A DNA stretch of 64,000 bases from JAGDMJ01 sp963809695 (GTDB lineage: Bacteria; Bacteroidota; Ignavibacteria; UBA10030; UBA6906), in the NCBI GenBank assembly GCA_963809695.1, contig CAWEKI010000009.1, forward strand, positions 558,001 through 622,000, read 5' to 3'. The notes beneath the pieces are model-generated. The model was not told the origin of the DNA and did no database searches. It was given only the letters and a program-made list of their open reading frames with translations. A program made the position numbers and the translations under genes. How positions within the stretch are numbered: the stretch's first letter is position 1; each line of letters begins with the position of its first letter. This document shows positions 42,663 to 51,083 of this stretch, piece after piece.

Positions 42663-43826
42663 ATGGCCAATCGCGACTACTACCAGGTCCTGGGTGTTGA
42701 ACGGAACGCGTCGCAGGATGAGATCAAGCGGGCTTACCGCAAGCTCGCCCTGGAATTTCACCCGGACAGAAATCCGGGGAAGAAGGATGCGGAAGAGAAG
42801 TTCAAGGAGGCCGCCGAGGCCTATGAAGTCCTCGGCGATCCGGACAAGCGTCAGCGCTTTGATCGGTTCGGCCCTGAAGGCCTGCGCGGGAGCGCGGACT
42901 TCCATCACTTCGACAACATGAACGACATCTTCAGTACCTTCAGCGATATTTTTGCTGGGGGGTCGATCTTCGACGAGATGTTCGGCACCACCGGCAGGTC
43001 ACGCCAGCGCGCCAATGCTGCATCGGTCGGCTCCGATCTCAAGGTCCGCCTCAAGCTCTCGCTCGAAGAGATCGCGGGAGGGGTTGAAAAAAAGCTGAAG
43101 GTGAAGAAGTGGAGGACCTGCGAACCATGCGGCGGGACCGGCGCGAAGGAGCCGGGCGCGACGATCACCTGCCCTGTCTGCCACGGGTCCGGTGAGATCC
43201 GGCAGGTGTCCCGCTCCGTGTTCGGGCAGTTCGTGAATATCGCCACCTGCCAGAACTGCTCCGGCGAAGGCAAGGTCGTCAAGGAGCCGTGCCTGGGCTG
43301 CCATGGTGAAGGGCGTGTGCAGGGCGAGGGGACCGTCAAGGTACAGATTCCCGCCGGCGTCAGCGAGGGCAACTACATCCCGCTTCGCGGTGAGGGCAAT
43401 GTCGGCCGCCGGGGAGGCCCCGCAGGAGATATCATCGTGGTCATCGAAGAAGAGCAGCACCAGCTTTTTACGCGCAACGGGGACGACGTGATCCTTGATC
43501 TCCTCGTGAGTTTTCCGGAGGCAACGCTCGGGGCCGATATTGAGGTCCCGACACTGACCGGCCGCGCGAAGCTTAAGGTGGACGCCGGCACCCAATCGGG
43601 GCGGATCCTGCGCATGCGCGACAAGGGAATCCCCCACCTGAATGCTTTTGGCCGGGGGGACCAGCTCGTGCGCGTCAACGTCTGGGTTCCAACATCGGTT
43701 TCCTCGAACGAACGCCAACTGCTCAAGCAGCTCGCCGGGAGCGAGAACGTCAACCCCAAGGAAGGGGACAAGTCCGCCAATTCTGAAAAGAGTTTCTTCG
43801 GCAGGGTGAAGAAAGCATTTTCATGA
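42663..43826 (+). CDS. dnaJ: Chaperone protein DnaJ
   Basis: Hsp40 co-chaperone of DnaK. A J-domain (ANRDYYQVLGVERNASQDEI, with HPD in LALEFHPDRNPG) is followed by a Gly/Phe region and four zinc-finger repeats: CEPCGGTG, CPVCHGSG, CQNCSGEG and CLGCHGEG. Two beta-barrel substrate domains close the protein. 387 aa, full length. I start at MANRDYY; earlier in-frame codons overlap grpE. It is coupled by ATGA to the ComEA-like gene. Confidence 0.96.
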   Translation: MANRDYYQVLGVERNASQDEIKRAYRKLALEFHPDRNPGKKDAEEKFKEAAEAYEVLGDPDKRQRFDRFGPEGLRGSADFHHFDNMNDIFSTFSDIFAGGSIFDEMFGTTGRSRQRANAASVGSDLKVRLKLSLEEIAGGVEKKLKVKKWRTCEPCGGTGAKEPGATITCPVCHGSGEIRQVSRSVFGQFVNIATCQNCSGEGKVVKEPCLGCHGEGRVQGEGTVKVQIPAGVSEGNYIPLRGEGNVGRRGGPAGDIIVVIEEEQHQLFTRNGDDVILDLLVSFPEATLGADIEVPTLTGRAKLKVDAGTQSGRILRMRDKGIPHLNAFGRGDQLVRVNVWVPTSVSSNERQLLKQLAGSENVNPKEGDKSANSEKSFFGRVKKAFS

Positions 43827-44281
43827 AAGTTCTCCCGTTACTCCAGCGGCGTCTCGGGTTCACGCACAATGAGGTGAGGGTTGTGCTCTTCCTGAGCGCC
43901 ACGTTTCTGACAGGTCTGGGAATCCGTTGGTACGACGCGGCACGGCAGAGCCATGCCACGATCCCGTTTGATTATACGCGCGTGGACAGTGAGTTTACCG
44001 CGCGTTCAATGGCTCTGGCGTCGCTCCCGCCGTCCCTCACGACGCAGACTGCTGCTTTGCCCCGCCGCAAGCCAACACTCAACGAAAAGAGCGTCAATCT
44101 CAATGCAGCTACTGCCGCACAGCTCATCGCGCTTCCCGGCATCGGCCCTTCCTACGCCGAGCGGATCATCGCATACCGGGGTGACCATGGGCCGTTCAAG
44201 ACGGTCGACGAGCTCGCGAACGTCAAAGGGATCGGCAAGAAGCGGCTCGAGCAGATCAGGCCCTTTGTAACGGTGAACTAG
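43823..44281 (+). CDS. ComEA-like helix-hairpin-helix DNA-binding protein
   Basis: A 152-residue membrane-anchored protein. A hydrophobic segment near residues 19-34 (VRVVLFLSATFLTGLGI) is followed by a linker and two helix-hairpin-helix motifs: NLNAATAAQLIALPGIGPSY and FKTVDELANVKGIGKKRLEQ. This is the ComEA architecture, which pulls single DNA strands into the periplasm during transformation. Similar small proteins have other DNA-related roles, so competence is inferred. It overlaps dnaJ as ATGA, an unusual neighbour. Confidence 0.85.
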   Translation: MKVLPLLQRRLGFTHNEVRVVLFLSATFLTGLGIRWYDAARQSHATIPFDYTRVDSEFTARSMALASLPPSLTTQTAALPRRKPTLNEKSVNLNAATAAQLIALPGIGPSYAERIIAYRGDHGPFKTVDELANVKGIGKKRLEQIRPFVTVN

Positions 44282-44333
44282 CGGCGTCAAATTGAGTTGA
44301 TTATCCACCTCCATTTTTGCATATTCATCCGTC

Positions 44334-45239
44334 ATGGCATTCAAGGAACGCTCATTAGGGCTCAGCATCAGCGGTCACGGAGTGCAAGCCGTCGAGATCG
44401 AACGGGGGGGCACTTCCGGGATGCTGATGGCAATTGACGAGTGGGAGAACAGATTTCCGTTTGACCATGCAGACAGCGGGGAACCCGATACTTCCCGGGA
44501 GTTTGGGGAGTACCTGCAGGCCTTTATCAAGGTGAACCGCGTGAAGGCAACGCAGGTGTCCGTCGCCCTGGATACTTCGCTGCTCTTCCTCAACACTCTT
44601 CCGGTCGAAGACGGCTTGCCGCGTCCGCGGATCAATGAGCTTATCGATTGGGAACTCCACCAGTTTTTCCCTGACATCCAGCCGAAGGAGTTCATCACCG
44701 ATATCCATGTGATGGCCACGCACAGGGACCAGGGGTGGAATGAGCTGCTCGCCGTCTCCATCCGCCGGCGCCACACGCTCGCGATCAAAGAAGCGCTCAG
44801 GGCAGTGGGGCTCACGCTGCATATTGTCGACGTCGATCACTTCAGCGCCGATATGGCGTTGCGCATCAACTATCCCGATACCTACCGCAGGTTCCTGGCC
44901 CTCGTGGGAGTGAAGGAGAACCGGTTGGATATCAGCCTGATGAAGAACGGCGCGCTGCAATCATACTCTTACGTGACCGTGAAGTCGAACCAGGACATCG
45001 TTGACCAGATTGCCACGCTCTCCCGTGAGACTAAGGGCATTTACTCGATCACCGTGTACGGGCCGCACCTGGACAAAGACCTCCTCGTGCAGATACGGCG
45101 CGGCTCCGCGCTCCTGGTGGAGGCGCTGAACCCGTTGCGTCACATCAACGTTTCGGACAGCCTGCGCCTTTCCGACCATCTGTCAGTCCCCTCCTATCGA
45201 TTCGCCTCCGCCGTCGGCGTTGCTCTGCGCCGGGATTGA
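44334..45239 (+). CDS. PilM-like actin-fold protein
   Basis: A 301-residue protein resembling the cytoplasmic type IV pilus protein PilM or type II secretion GspL. It starts with the phosphate-1-type loop LGLSISGHGVQAVEIERG, later has QVSVALDTSLLFLNTLPVED, INELIDWELHQFFPD and IVDVDHFSADMALRINYPD, and ends in an ATPase-like lobe. No PilN, PilO, PilP or PilQ genes are adjacent. It sits between the ComEA-like gene and rsmD, so its partner is unclear. I rate the fold assignment higher than the pilus role. Confidence 0.72.
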   Translation: MAFKERSLGLSISGHGVQAVEIERGGTSGMLMAIDEWENRFPFDHADSGEPDTSREFGEYLQAFIKVNRVKATQVSVALDTSLLFLNTLPVEDGLPRPRINELIDWELHQFFPDIQPKEFITDIHVMATHRDQGWNELLAVSIRRRHTLAIKEALRAVGLTLHIVDVDHFSADMALRINYPDTYRRFLALVGVKENRLDISLMKNGALQSYSYVTVKSNQDIVDQIATLSRETKGIYSITVYGPHLDKDLLVQIRRGSALLVEALNPLRHINVSDSLRLSDHLSVPSYRFASAVGVALRRD

Positions 45240-45242
45240 ACC

Positions 45243-45797
45243 ATGCGCATCATCACGGGGTTGTATAAGGGACGAGTGATTAAGACCGTACAAGACCTCT
45301 CGGTACGGCCGGCAACGGAGCGTGTCCGCCAGACGCTGTTCAACATGCTGGCCAACAGGATCGATTTCGGCGGCATCACGGTGCTGGACCTGTTTGCCGG
45401 GAGCGGGAGCCTGGGCCTGGAAGCCCTCAGCCGTGGTGCAGCGCGTGTCACCTTCGTGGAACAGGGCGATGAGGCGATCGGGTTCATCGAAGAGAATGTC
45501 CGCGCCCTGGGCTGCGAAGACGCCGCGGAGCTCCTCCCGGTGGATGCCATGGATTTCCTTGCTGCCGGGCGCGGATCCTACGATCTCGCGTTTGCGGACC
45601 CGCCGTACGCCTTCGAGCATACCGCCCGTATTCCCGGGTTGATGTTCGAACGCGGCATGGTAAAGCAGGGCGGTTACTTGCTCATAGAACACGCGAAGGA
45701 TCTGCGGTTCGAAAGCGCTCCCCTGTACGTGGCGGGACCGGAGAAGAAATTCGGCCGCACGCTTGTGACTTTCTTCCAACAGTCGGTGAAGCCATGA
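45243..45797 (+). CDS. rsmD: 16S rRNA (guanine(966)-N(2))-methyltransferase RsmD
   Basis: Methylates G966 of 16S rRNA in the 30S subunit. The N-terminal MRIITGLYKGRVIKTV and RPATERVRQTLFNML, the SAM loop VLDLFAGSGSLGLEALSRGA and the catalytic DPPY (LAFADPPYAF) are clear. 184 aa. It starts three bases after the PilM-like stop and overlaps coaD as ATGA, a common gene pair in bacteria. Confidence 0.94.
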   Translation: MRIITGLYKGRVIKTVQDLSVRPATERVRQTLFNMLANRIDFGGITVLDLFAGSGSLGLEALSRGAARVTFVEQGDEAIGFIEENVRALGCEDAAELLPVDAMDFLAAGRGSYDLAFADPPYAFEHTARIPGLMFERGMVKQGGYLLIEHAKDLRFESAPLYVAGPEKKFGRTLVTFFQQSVKP

Positions 45798-46282
45798 AAC
45801 GGCAGATCGCGATCTATCCGGGCACATTCGACCCGATCACGTTCGGGCATATGGATGTCATCGAACGGGCAGTTGCACTCTTTTCGCAGGTGATTGTTCT
45901 TGTGGCGAAGAATACGACGAAATCCCCGCTCTTCACCATTGACGAACGGCTGGCCATGATCCGCGAGGTGCTCCGCGGCAAGAAAGGGGTGAGCGTCGAT
46001 TGTTTCGACGGCCTCCTCGTGGAATATGCCCAGCACCACAAGGCGGGCGTGATCGTCCGGGGTTTGCGGGCGGTGTCCGATTTCGAATATGAGTTTCAGA
46101 TGGCACTCACCAACAGAAAGCTTGCCCCGGCGGTCGACACGGTGTTCCTCGCTCCACATGAGGGCTACACGTACTTGAATTCCTCCATTGTCCGCGAAGT
46201 GGCCCGCCTGGGGGGAGATGTCTCGGACTTTGTTCCGGCGAGCGTGCAGCGACGACTGACGCAAAAACTCAGGCAAGGATGA
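45794..46282 (+). CDS. coaD: Phosphopantetheine adenylyltransferase
   Basis: Adenylates 4'-phosphopantetheine, the penultimate step of coenzyme A synthesis. The 162 aa protein has the nucleotidyltransferase motif YPGTFDPITFGHMDVIERA, then GLRAVSDFEYEFQMALTNRK and the C-terminal YLNSSIVREVARLGGDVSDF. It is translationally coupled to rsmD. An aminotransferase gene follows after 24 bases. Confidence 0.96.
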   Translation: MKRQIAIYPGTFDPITFGHMDVIERAVALFSQVIVLVAKNTTKSPLFTIDERLAMIREVLRGKKGVSVDCFDGLLVEYAQHHKAGVIVRGLRAVSDFEYEFQMALTNRKLAPAVDTVFLAPHEGYTYLNSSIVREVARLGGDVSDFVPASVQRRLTQKLRQG

Positions 46283-46306
46283 AGGGGAGGACAGCGTAAC
46301 ACGAGC

Positions 46307-47509
46307 ATGCGCCCGCTTTCGAAGAAAGTCCAGGAGATCTCCGTATCCCAGACGCTGGCCTTCACCATGAAGGCCCGTGACCTCAAAGAATCTGGCATTG
46401 ACGTCATCAGCCTGACAGCCGGCGAACCCGATTTTGCCACGCCGCCTCTTATCAAGGACGCCGCGGTGAAGGCTATCGCGGCGGACTTCACGCACTACAC
46501 GCCGAACCAGGGAATCAGAGACCTCATCCTCGCGATCATCAGGAAGTTCGAATCCGAGAACGGCCTTCATTTTTCTCCGGAGCAGATTCTTGTCTCGTCG
46601 GGCGCAAAACATTCCGTCTTTAACGCGCTCCAGGCCCTCTGCGATCCGGGGGATGAAGTGCTCCTGTTCAGTCCGTATTGGGTCAGCTATCCGGAGATGA
46701 TCCGGCTGGCCGACGGCGTGCCGGTGGCAGTGCCGACATCCATGGCGGAAGGCTTCCGTCCCGATGCGGAACGCCTCCGTGACGCGGTCACTCCCCGTTC
46801 CAAAGCGATTATTCTGAACTCGCCTTCCAATCCGACCGGCGTGGTCTACACCCGGGAAGAGTTGGAGGCCATCGCCGCGGTTGCACAGCGGCACGACCTG
46901 TACATTATCAGCGACGAGATCTACGAAAAAGTGCTCTTTGACAGGTGCAGGCATCTCAGCATCGGCGCAGTCAAAGGGATCCAGGATCAGGTCCTGACCG
47001 TGAACGGGATGTCCAAGGCGTACGCGATGACTGGATGGAGAATCGGCTACATGGGCGGGCCGCCCCTCGCCATGGAAGCCGCGGCGAAGGTCCAGAGCCA
47101 GGTGACGTCCAACGCCAACTCGATCGCGCAGAAGGCTGCGCTGGCGGCACTGTCGATGACCATCCCCGAAGTCGAGTCCATGAGAAAAGAGTTCGAACAC
47201 CGGCGCGATACCGCGCTGGAGAGGCTCTCCTCCATCCGAGGCGTCGATGTGCTGCGTCCGGAAGGCGCCATGTACTTTTTCTTCGGCGTGCGCAATTTCT
47301 ACGGGACGACGGTGCGTACCTCCACGGACCTGGCGTTGTATCTTCTCGAACGCCACCATGTCGGCGTGGTCCCGGGAGCCGCCTTTGGCGACGACAGCTG
47401 CATCAGGATTTCCTTCGCCTGCACGATGGACGAACTGACGGACGGACTGGTACGAATCAAGAAGGGCCTGGAGGAATTACTACACGAGAGAATCAATGCC
47501 AACGTATGA
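46307..47509 (+). CDS. aspC: Pyridoxal-phosphate aminotransferase class I (aspartate aminotransferase-like)
   Basis: Probably transaminates aspartate/oxaloacetate. Class I fold markers are VISLTAGEPDFATPP, ILNSPSNPTGVVYTREELEA, the Schiff-base lysine in NGMSKAYAMTGWRIGYMGGP and the C-terminal Arg in SCIRISFACTMDEL. 400 aa, full length. Substrate specificity within this family is not secure from sequence alone. Its end overlaps the following zinc-ribbon gene by 14 bases. Confidence 0.87.
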   Translation: MRPLSKKVQEISVSQTLAFTMKARDLKESGIDVISLTAGEPDFATPPLIKDAAVKAIAADFTHYTPNQGIRDLILAIIRKFESENGLHFSPEQILVSSGAKHSVFNALQALCDPGDEVLLFSPYWVSYPEMIRLADGVPVAVPTSMAEGFRPDAERLRDAVTPRSKAIILNSPSNPTGVVYTREELEAIAAVAQRHDLYIISDEIYEKVLFDRCRHLSIGAVKGIQDQVLTVNGMSKAYAMTGWRIGYMGGPPLAMEAAAKVQSQVTSNANSIAQKAALAALSMTIPEVESMRKEFEHRRDTALERLSSIRGVDVLRPEGAMYFFFGVRNFYGTTVRTSTDLALYLLERHHVGVVPGAAFGDDSCIRISFACTMDELTDGLVRIKKGLEELLHERINANV

Positions 47510-47780
47510 ATACAAGTGCATGGCGTGCGGCCATGAACTCGAAGAGTTCCATTCGATCACGGAGGAGCCGCTCAAGCGGTGCCCGAACTGCAACACCGAC
47601 AACCTCGTCCGTGTGCTTGGAACCGGGGCTGGACTGATCTTCAAAGGGACGGGATTCTACCTGACCGACTACAAAAAGAGCCACGTCAGCCATGACGAAG
47701 GAGAGAAAAAGAAGGAAAAAACGGATAGCAAGAAAGAAGGGCCCCCCTCCTCGAGTTCCGATACGGAGAAAAAACCGTGA
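47496..47780 (+). CDS. FmdB family zinc-ribbon protein
   Basis: A 94-residue protein with the FmdB-type zinc ribbon MPTYEYKCMACGHELEEFHS followed by a second CxxC (RCPNCNTDNL). GTGFYLTDYKKS is typical. A Lys/Glu/Ser-rich tail of about 30 residues follows. The function is unknown; FmdB was named as a putative regulator. It is the last gene of the hrcA run and overlaps the aminotransferase gene. Confidence 0.9.
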   Translation: MPTYEYKCMACGHELEEFHSITEEPLKRCPNCNTDNLVRVLGTGAGLIFKGTGFYLTDYKKSHVSHDEGEKKKEKTDSKKEGPPSSSSDTEKKP

Positions 47781-47795
47781 ACCTCCCGGCCAACA

Positions 47796-47831
47796 CAAAA
47801 GCGGTCCCGCTGCTTGCGCAACGGAACCGCT
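47796..47831 (-). terminator. Probable rho-independent terminator after the secreted 154-aa gene
   Basis: On the minus strand AGCGGTTCCG pairs with CGGGACCGCT (one G-T wobble) around a 12-base loop, followed by TTTTGTGTT. It is about 32 bases past the minus-strand stop and in the gap to the convergent fmdB-like gene. Confidence 0.5.
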
Positions 47832-47862
47832 CGACCAAGACCTGGAAGCCTTCCCCCACAGA

Positions 47863-48327
47863 TCAGGGCTTCTGATCTTCCACTGCACCTTCCTTTGCGT
47901 CGGCCTTGTTCCCATCCTTGGTGTTGTCCATCGCCGTTTCGTTGATGGAGGCAACTGCGAGCCGGTCTCCTTCCATCTTGCCGGTCACCTCGACTGCAAG
48001 TCCTTTGTCCTTCTCCGATTTCTGCACCAGGTCCTGCGCCATCTCATCGCCATGAGAGTCGAACTTGATATATTTGCCGTCAGAAAAGACTCCATACCCG
48101 GAGGCGGCACAGTTGTCTTCCAGCGCACACTCCCTGGTGTGGGCGGCGGCCCGGTCCATGACCTTATCTTTCTTCGCGATTCCCCGCGCGCACATGGCAT
48201 CGACCACATACCCGCGCAGCGTCACGCTTTCTCCAGCCGATGAGCCCTTCTGGCTTGCCGTGTCCTGGGCGGACGCAAAAGCAGCCCCCACGAACATTGC
48301 CAATGTCAAAACGATGCTACGATACAT
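47863..48327 (-). CDS. Secreted protein of unknown function with conserved cysteines
   Basis: Unrecognised. A cleavable signal peptide (YRSIVLTLAMFVGAAFASAQ) precedes a 130-residue domain. Three cysteines occur in VVDAMCARG and TRECALEDNCAASGYG, and a beta-rich part (VFSDGKYIKFDSHG, LAVEVTGKMEGDRLAVASI) resembles an OB-type fold. A charged Asp/Lys tail ends the protein. The Cys spacing could bind a metal or form disulfides. It follows lptB on the same strand after a 144-base gap, so it may have its own promoter. Confidence 0.6.
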   Translation of the reverse strand: MYRSIVLTLAMFVGAAFASAQDTASQKGSSAGESVTLRGYVVDAMCARGIAKKDKVMDRAAAHTRECALEDNCAASGYGVFSDGKYIKFDSHGDEMAQDLVQKSEKDKGLAVEVTGKMEGDRLAVASINETAMDNTKDGNKADAKEGAVEDQKP

Positions 48328-48471
48328 GCAACCCCCTCTTGGAGTGAAAAAATGATCTTGTGCGGTTCACTGGGTAAACAGGCAGGGGGTGTGGCGAGTT
48401 CCCGCTCCGATGGATTAATTTCGGGATGAAGAAGTTCGTTTCCTTCTGGCCGGAGATCCCGGCAGCGGCAA

Positions 48472-49233
48472 CTATTGGTAACGGTCGAGCTTGAATCGCT
48501 CTCCAAGGTAGAGTTTTCGAGCCTCGGGATCGTTCGCCAGAGATTCTGATGTTCCGGACTTCAGGATATTCCCTTCGAACAAGAGATATGCGCGATCGGT
48601 GATGGAAAGTGTCTCATGCACATTATGGTCGGTCACAAGGACGCCGATGCCTCGCTGCTTGAGGCCAGCGACAATCCTCATGATCTCTTCGACCGCGATG
48701 GGATCGATGCCGGCAAAGGGCTCATCCAGGAGGATGAACTTGGGCTCGCACACCAGGGCACGTGCGATTTCGGTCCGCCTCCTCTCCCCTCCCGACAGCA
48801 TGTAGCCCTTGCTCGCCGCCAGGTGGGAGATGTTGAAGTCCTTCATCAACTGCTCGCACCTCGCACGCCTGTCGGCGTTGCTCATCTCCATTGCCTGAAG
48901 GACCGCCATGATGTTTTCCTGAACGGACATCTTCCTGAAAATGGATGCCTCCTGGGGCAGGTAGCCAATGCCATGACGCGCCCTTTTGTACATCGGCGTT
49001 TTCGTGATCTCGATGTCGTCCAGATAGACGCGGCCCTCGTTGGGCCGGATCATTCCGACGATCATGTAGAATGTCGTCGTTTTGCCGGCTCCATTCGGTC
49101 CAAGCAGTCCAACCACCTCTCCCTGCCGCACCTCAATGCTGACGCCTTTGACGACGGTTCTCTTTTTGTACCGCTTGACCAGTTGGTCGGAGCGCAAGAC
49201 TCTCACTGGACTTTGCACATTTGCATCGGCCAT
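48472..49233 (-). CDS. lptB: LPS export ABC transporter ATP-binding protein LptB
   Basis: ATPase that powers LPS extraction from the inner membrane together with LptF and LptG. Walker A GPNGAGKTT, Q-loop region IGYLPQEASIFRKMSVQENI, ABC signature LSGGERRRTEIARALV and Walker B FILLDEPFAGIDP are all present. 253 aa. I start at MADANVQSP; the upstream in-frame stretch overlaps the lptA end. lptF and lptG are not in the window. It is downstream of lptA with a 34-base gap. Confidence 0.95.
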   Translation of the reverse strand: MADANVQSPVRVLRSDQLVKRYKKRTVVKGVSIEVRQGEVVGLLGPNGAGKTTTFYMIVGMIRPNEGRVYLDDIEITKTPMYKRARHGIGYLPQEASIFRKMSVQENIMAVLQAMEMSNADRRARCEQLMKDFNISHLAASKGYMLSGGERRRTEIARALVCEPKFILLDEPFAGIDPIAVEEIMRIVAGLKQRGIGVLVTDHNVHETLSITDRAYLLFEGNILKSGTSESLANDPEARKLYLGERFKLDRYQ

Positions 49234-49267
49234 AATACTCGATTCTGATGGTCCTGCCGTGGATGCT

Positions 49268-50560
49268 TCACTCAGTGGTGACCGCCCCGTTCTGGGCCTG
49301 ATACCGGAGTCTCGGCCTGTCCGTCCTCCAGGAGAGCCCCGGCAGAGCATACTCCTCCTCCCGGTTCTTTGCAAGGTTTTCCGGAATGTATCGCCCCTCC
49401 ACCCCGCCGAGGATGCGGATGCTGCTCACCTTCCCGCCGGTGAACTGCATGACAATACGGTCCCCGCTGATCTTGTTGAGGCCGTTCCCCAGCGTGTCCT
49501 CATAGATGTGGTAGACGCTGATCGCGCGTATGTCCACGTCGATCCTGCTCAGCGCCGTATCACCGAAGGTCAGACGCATGCTCTCACCCATGACCTGATC
49601 CAGGCGCTTGGGGTACAACGAATCACTCCGCGAAAGTGCACCCGCATTGCCCATGACGTCCACCTGGCGGAGCTTTCTTCTGGTCAGGTACACATTCATT
49701 GAATCGCCGGAGATCTGTGTTTCCCCATACCAGACCAACGGAGCGCGGCGGAGAAGGATGCTGTCTCCCTGCGTAAAAAAAGTCGCAAGCCCTGCAATAC
49801 CTGCCAGCTCTGACCGGACCATCCTTACGCTGTCAATGGCCACAAACCGCTTGATCGAGTCGCGGTATACTTCCATCACCTGGCTTCGGACGACAAGCGT
49901 ATCCGCGGCCCCGGTGGGAAGTGAATCGCGCTGGACCAGCACGGGATCGACGGCCATCCGGCTGAACTGGGTCCCGGCGTCATGCTCCAGCTTCCCCCCT
50001 GTGATGACAATATTGTCGGCCTCACTCACGATCCTCACCCGCCCTTCGGCAATGGACTGCCGGGTGTTCCGCAAATACGTGAGCGAGTCAGAGGTCACCG
50101 TGGAGGCGCTATCCACAATCTTGACTTTCCCCCGGAAGAAAGCGATGCGAGGCTCCGCGAGGTATTCCCCGTAGTTGGCGGTCAGGCGCACATTCCCATC
50201 ATCAAGGACCACCCCGTCAAACGCCTCGGCGCGGCGGTCTTTCCTGTAGTAGATGCCGCGCGGGGCCCGCATGGTGGTCTTCTCGTCCCGGATGACCATA
50301 TTCCCGGTAAGGTAGACAACACCTCTTTCGACAAATTGGAGGGCGCGATCGGAACCAATCTGGACGTTCCCCTGGCTGATCTGGACATGGCCAATGGCCT
50401 CGCGGGCAGCTTCTCCGTTGATCATCCGGAACAGCAGACTATCGGCATTGTGTAGAACAAAGACCATGCTCTCTTGCGCCGAGGCCGGCGGCGAGACGCT
50501 CCAGATGACCAGGAGACCAAGGCCAAAAAGAGTATGCCTGCAAAGCGTCGCGCTACTCAT
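49268..50560 (-). CDS. lptA: OstA/LptA-like LPS transport protein, long form
   Basis: Forms the periplasmic jellyroll bridge carrying LPS to LptD. A signal peptide (FGLGLLVIWSVSPPASAQ) is followed by repeated OstA-type strands: VYLTGNMVIRDEKTTMRAPR, VRLTANYGEYLAEPRIAFFR and MAVDPVLVQRDSLPTGAADT. At 430 aa it is more than twice the size of E. coli LptA (185 aa), as in the OstA-type proteins of FCB bacteria. It overlaps lptC by eight bases. Whether it also plays part of the LptD role is unknown. Confidence 0.87.
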   Translation of the reverse strand: MSSATLCRHTLFGLGLLVIWSVSPPASAQESMVFVLHNADSLLFRMINGEAAREAIGHVQISQGNVQIGSDRALQFVERGVVYLTGNMVIRDEKTTMRAPRGIYYRKDRRAEAFDGVVLDDGNVRLTANYGEYLAEPRIAFFRGKVKIVDSASTVTSDSLTYLRNTRQSIAEGRVRIVSEADNIVITGGKLEHDAGTQFSRMAVDPVLVQRDSLPTGAADTLVVRSQVMEVYRDSIKRFVAIDSVRMVRSELAGIAGLATFFTQGDSILLRRAPLVWYGETQISGDSMNVYLTRRKLRQVDVMGNAGALSRSDSLYPKRLDQVMGESMRLTFGDTALSRIDVDIRAISVYHIYEDTLGNGLNKISGDRIVMQFTGGKVSSIRILGGVEGRYIPENLAKNREEEYALPGLSWRTDRPRLRYQAQNGAVTTE

Positions 50561-51083
50561 GGATCAATGCCTGGCCGGTGACCTTGAAGATCTCGTAGTT
50601 TTTCAGCCCCTGGTCGCTCTGCATGCCCTGTCCCATGATGTGTTCCGTGGCCGACACAATGTCGACAAACGCGTCTGTTCGGATTTTCCGTGTTGCATTC
50701 GTCCAGAAGAGACGCTCTGTCCTGAGCACAGTTCCGTCGTCAGAGATCACCACGACATGGTCATACGCTTCGAAGTCCCTCGTCACATCGTTCACTCTTC
50801 CGCGCCGCGCAGTCAGCACCGAGGTGTGCTGCTCCTGCTCGTTGTAGAAGTCCACATGAATGCTGTCTTCCAGCAATGTGTAGTGCTGTCCGCTGTACAC
50901 GGCAATATGACCAGCCCAGAGCACGGCTTTCGTCCTCGCAGAGTCAGAAAAGACGACCGTGCTTTGCCAGCTCTCCTGCGACGGCAGGTCGGTCTGTGTG
51001 AGCGACACGAGAGAAGGCTTGACCTTTTCTTCGCATCCGCAGAGCAGCAGCAGAACGAGCGCACAGAGAGCCGTTTGCCTCAC
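50553..51083 (-). CDS. lptC: LPS export ABC transporter periplasmic protein LptC
   Basis: Anchors the periplasmic bridge to the LptBFG transporter. A lipoprotein signal with box LLLCGC suggests lipid anchoring instead of the usual membrane helix. LptC-like beta-strands follow (EQEQHTSVLTARRGRVNDVT and AYDHVVVISDDGTVLRTE). 176 aa. The start is GTG at 51083 overlapping the kdsD stop as GTGA. The lptC-lptA overlap is eight bases, showing tight coupling within the operon. Confidence 0.87.
   Translation of the reverse strand: MRQTALCALVLLLLCGCEEKVKPSLVSLTQTDLPSQESWQSTVVFSDSARTKAVLWAGHIAVYSGQHYTLLEDSIHVDFYNEQEQHTSVLTARRGRVNDVTRDFEAYDHVVVISDDGTVLRTERLFWTNATRKIRTDAFVDIVSATEHIMGQGMQSDQGLKNYEIFKVTGQALIHE

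Noticed and set aside
45674..47359. Long minus-strand open frame antisense to coaD and the aminotransferase gene
   Set aside because: Both plus-strand genes are secure; the frame has no family similarity.
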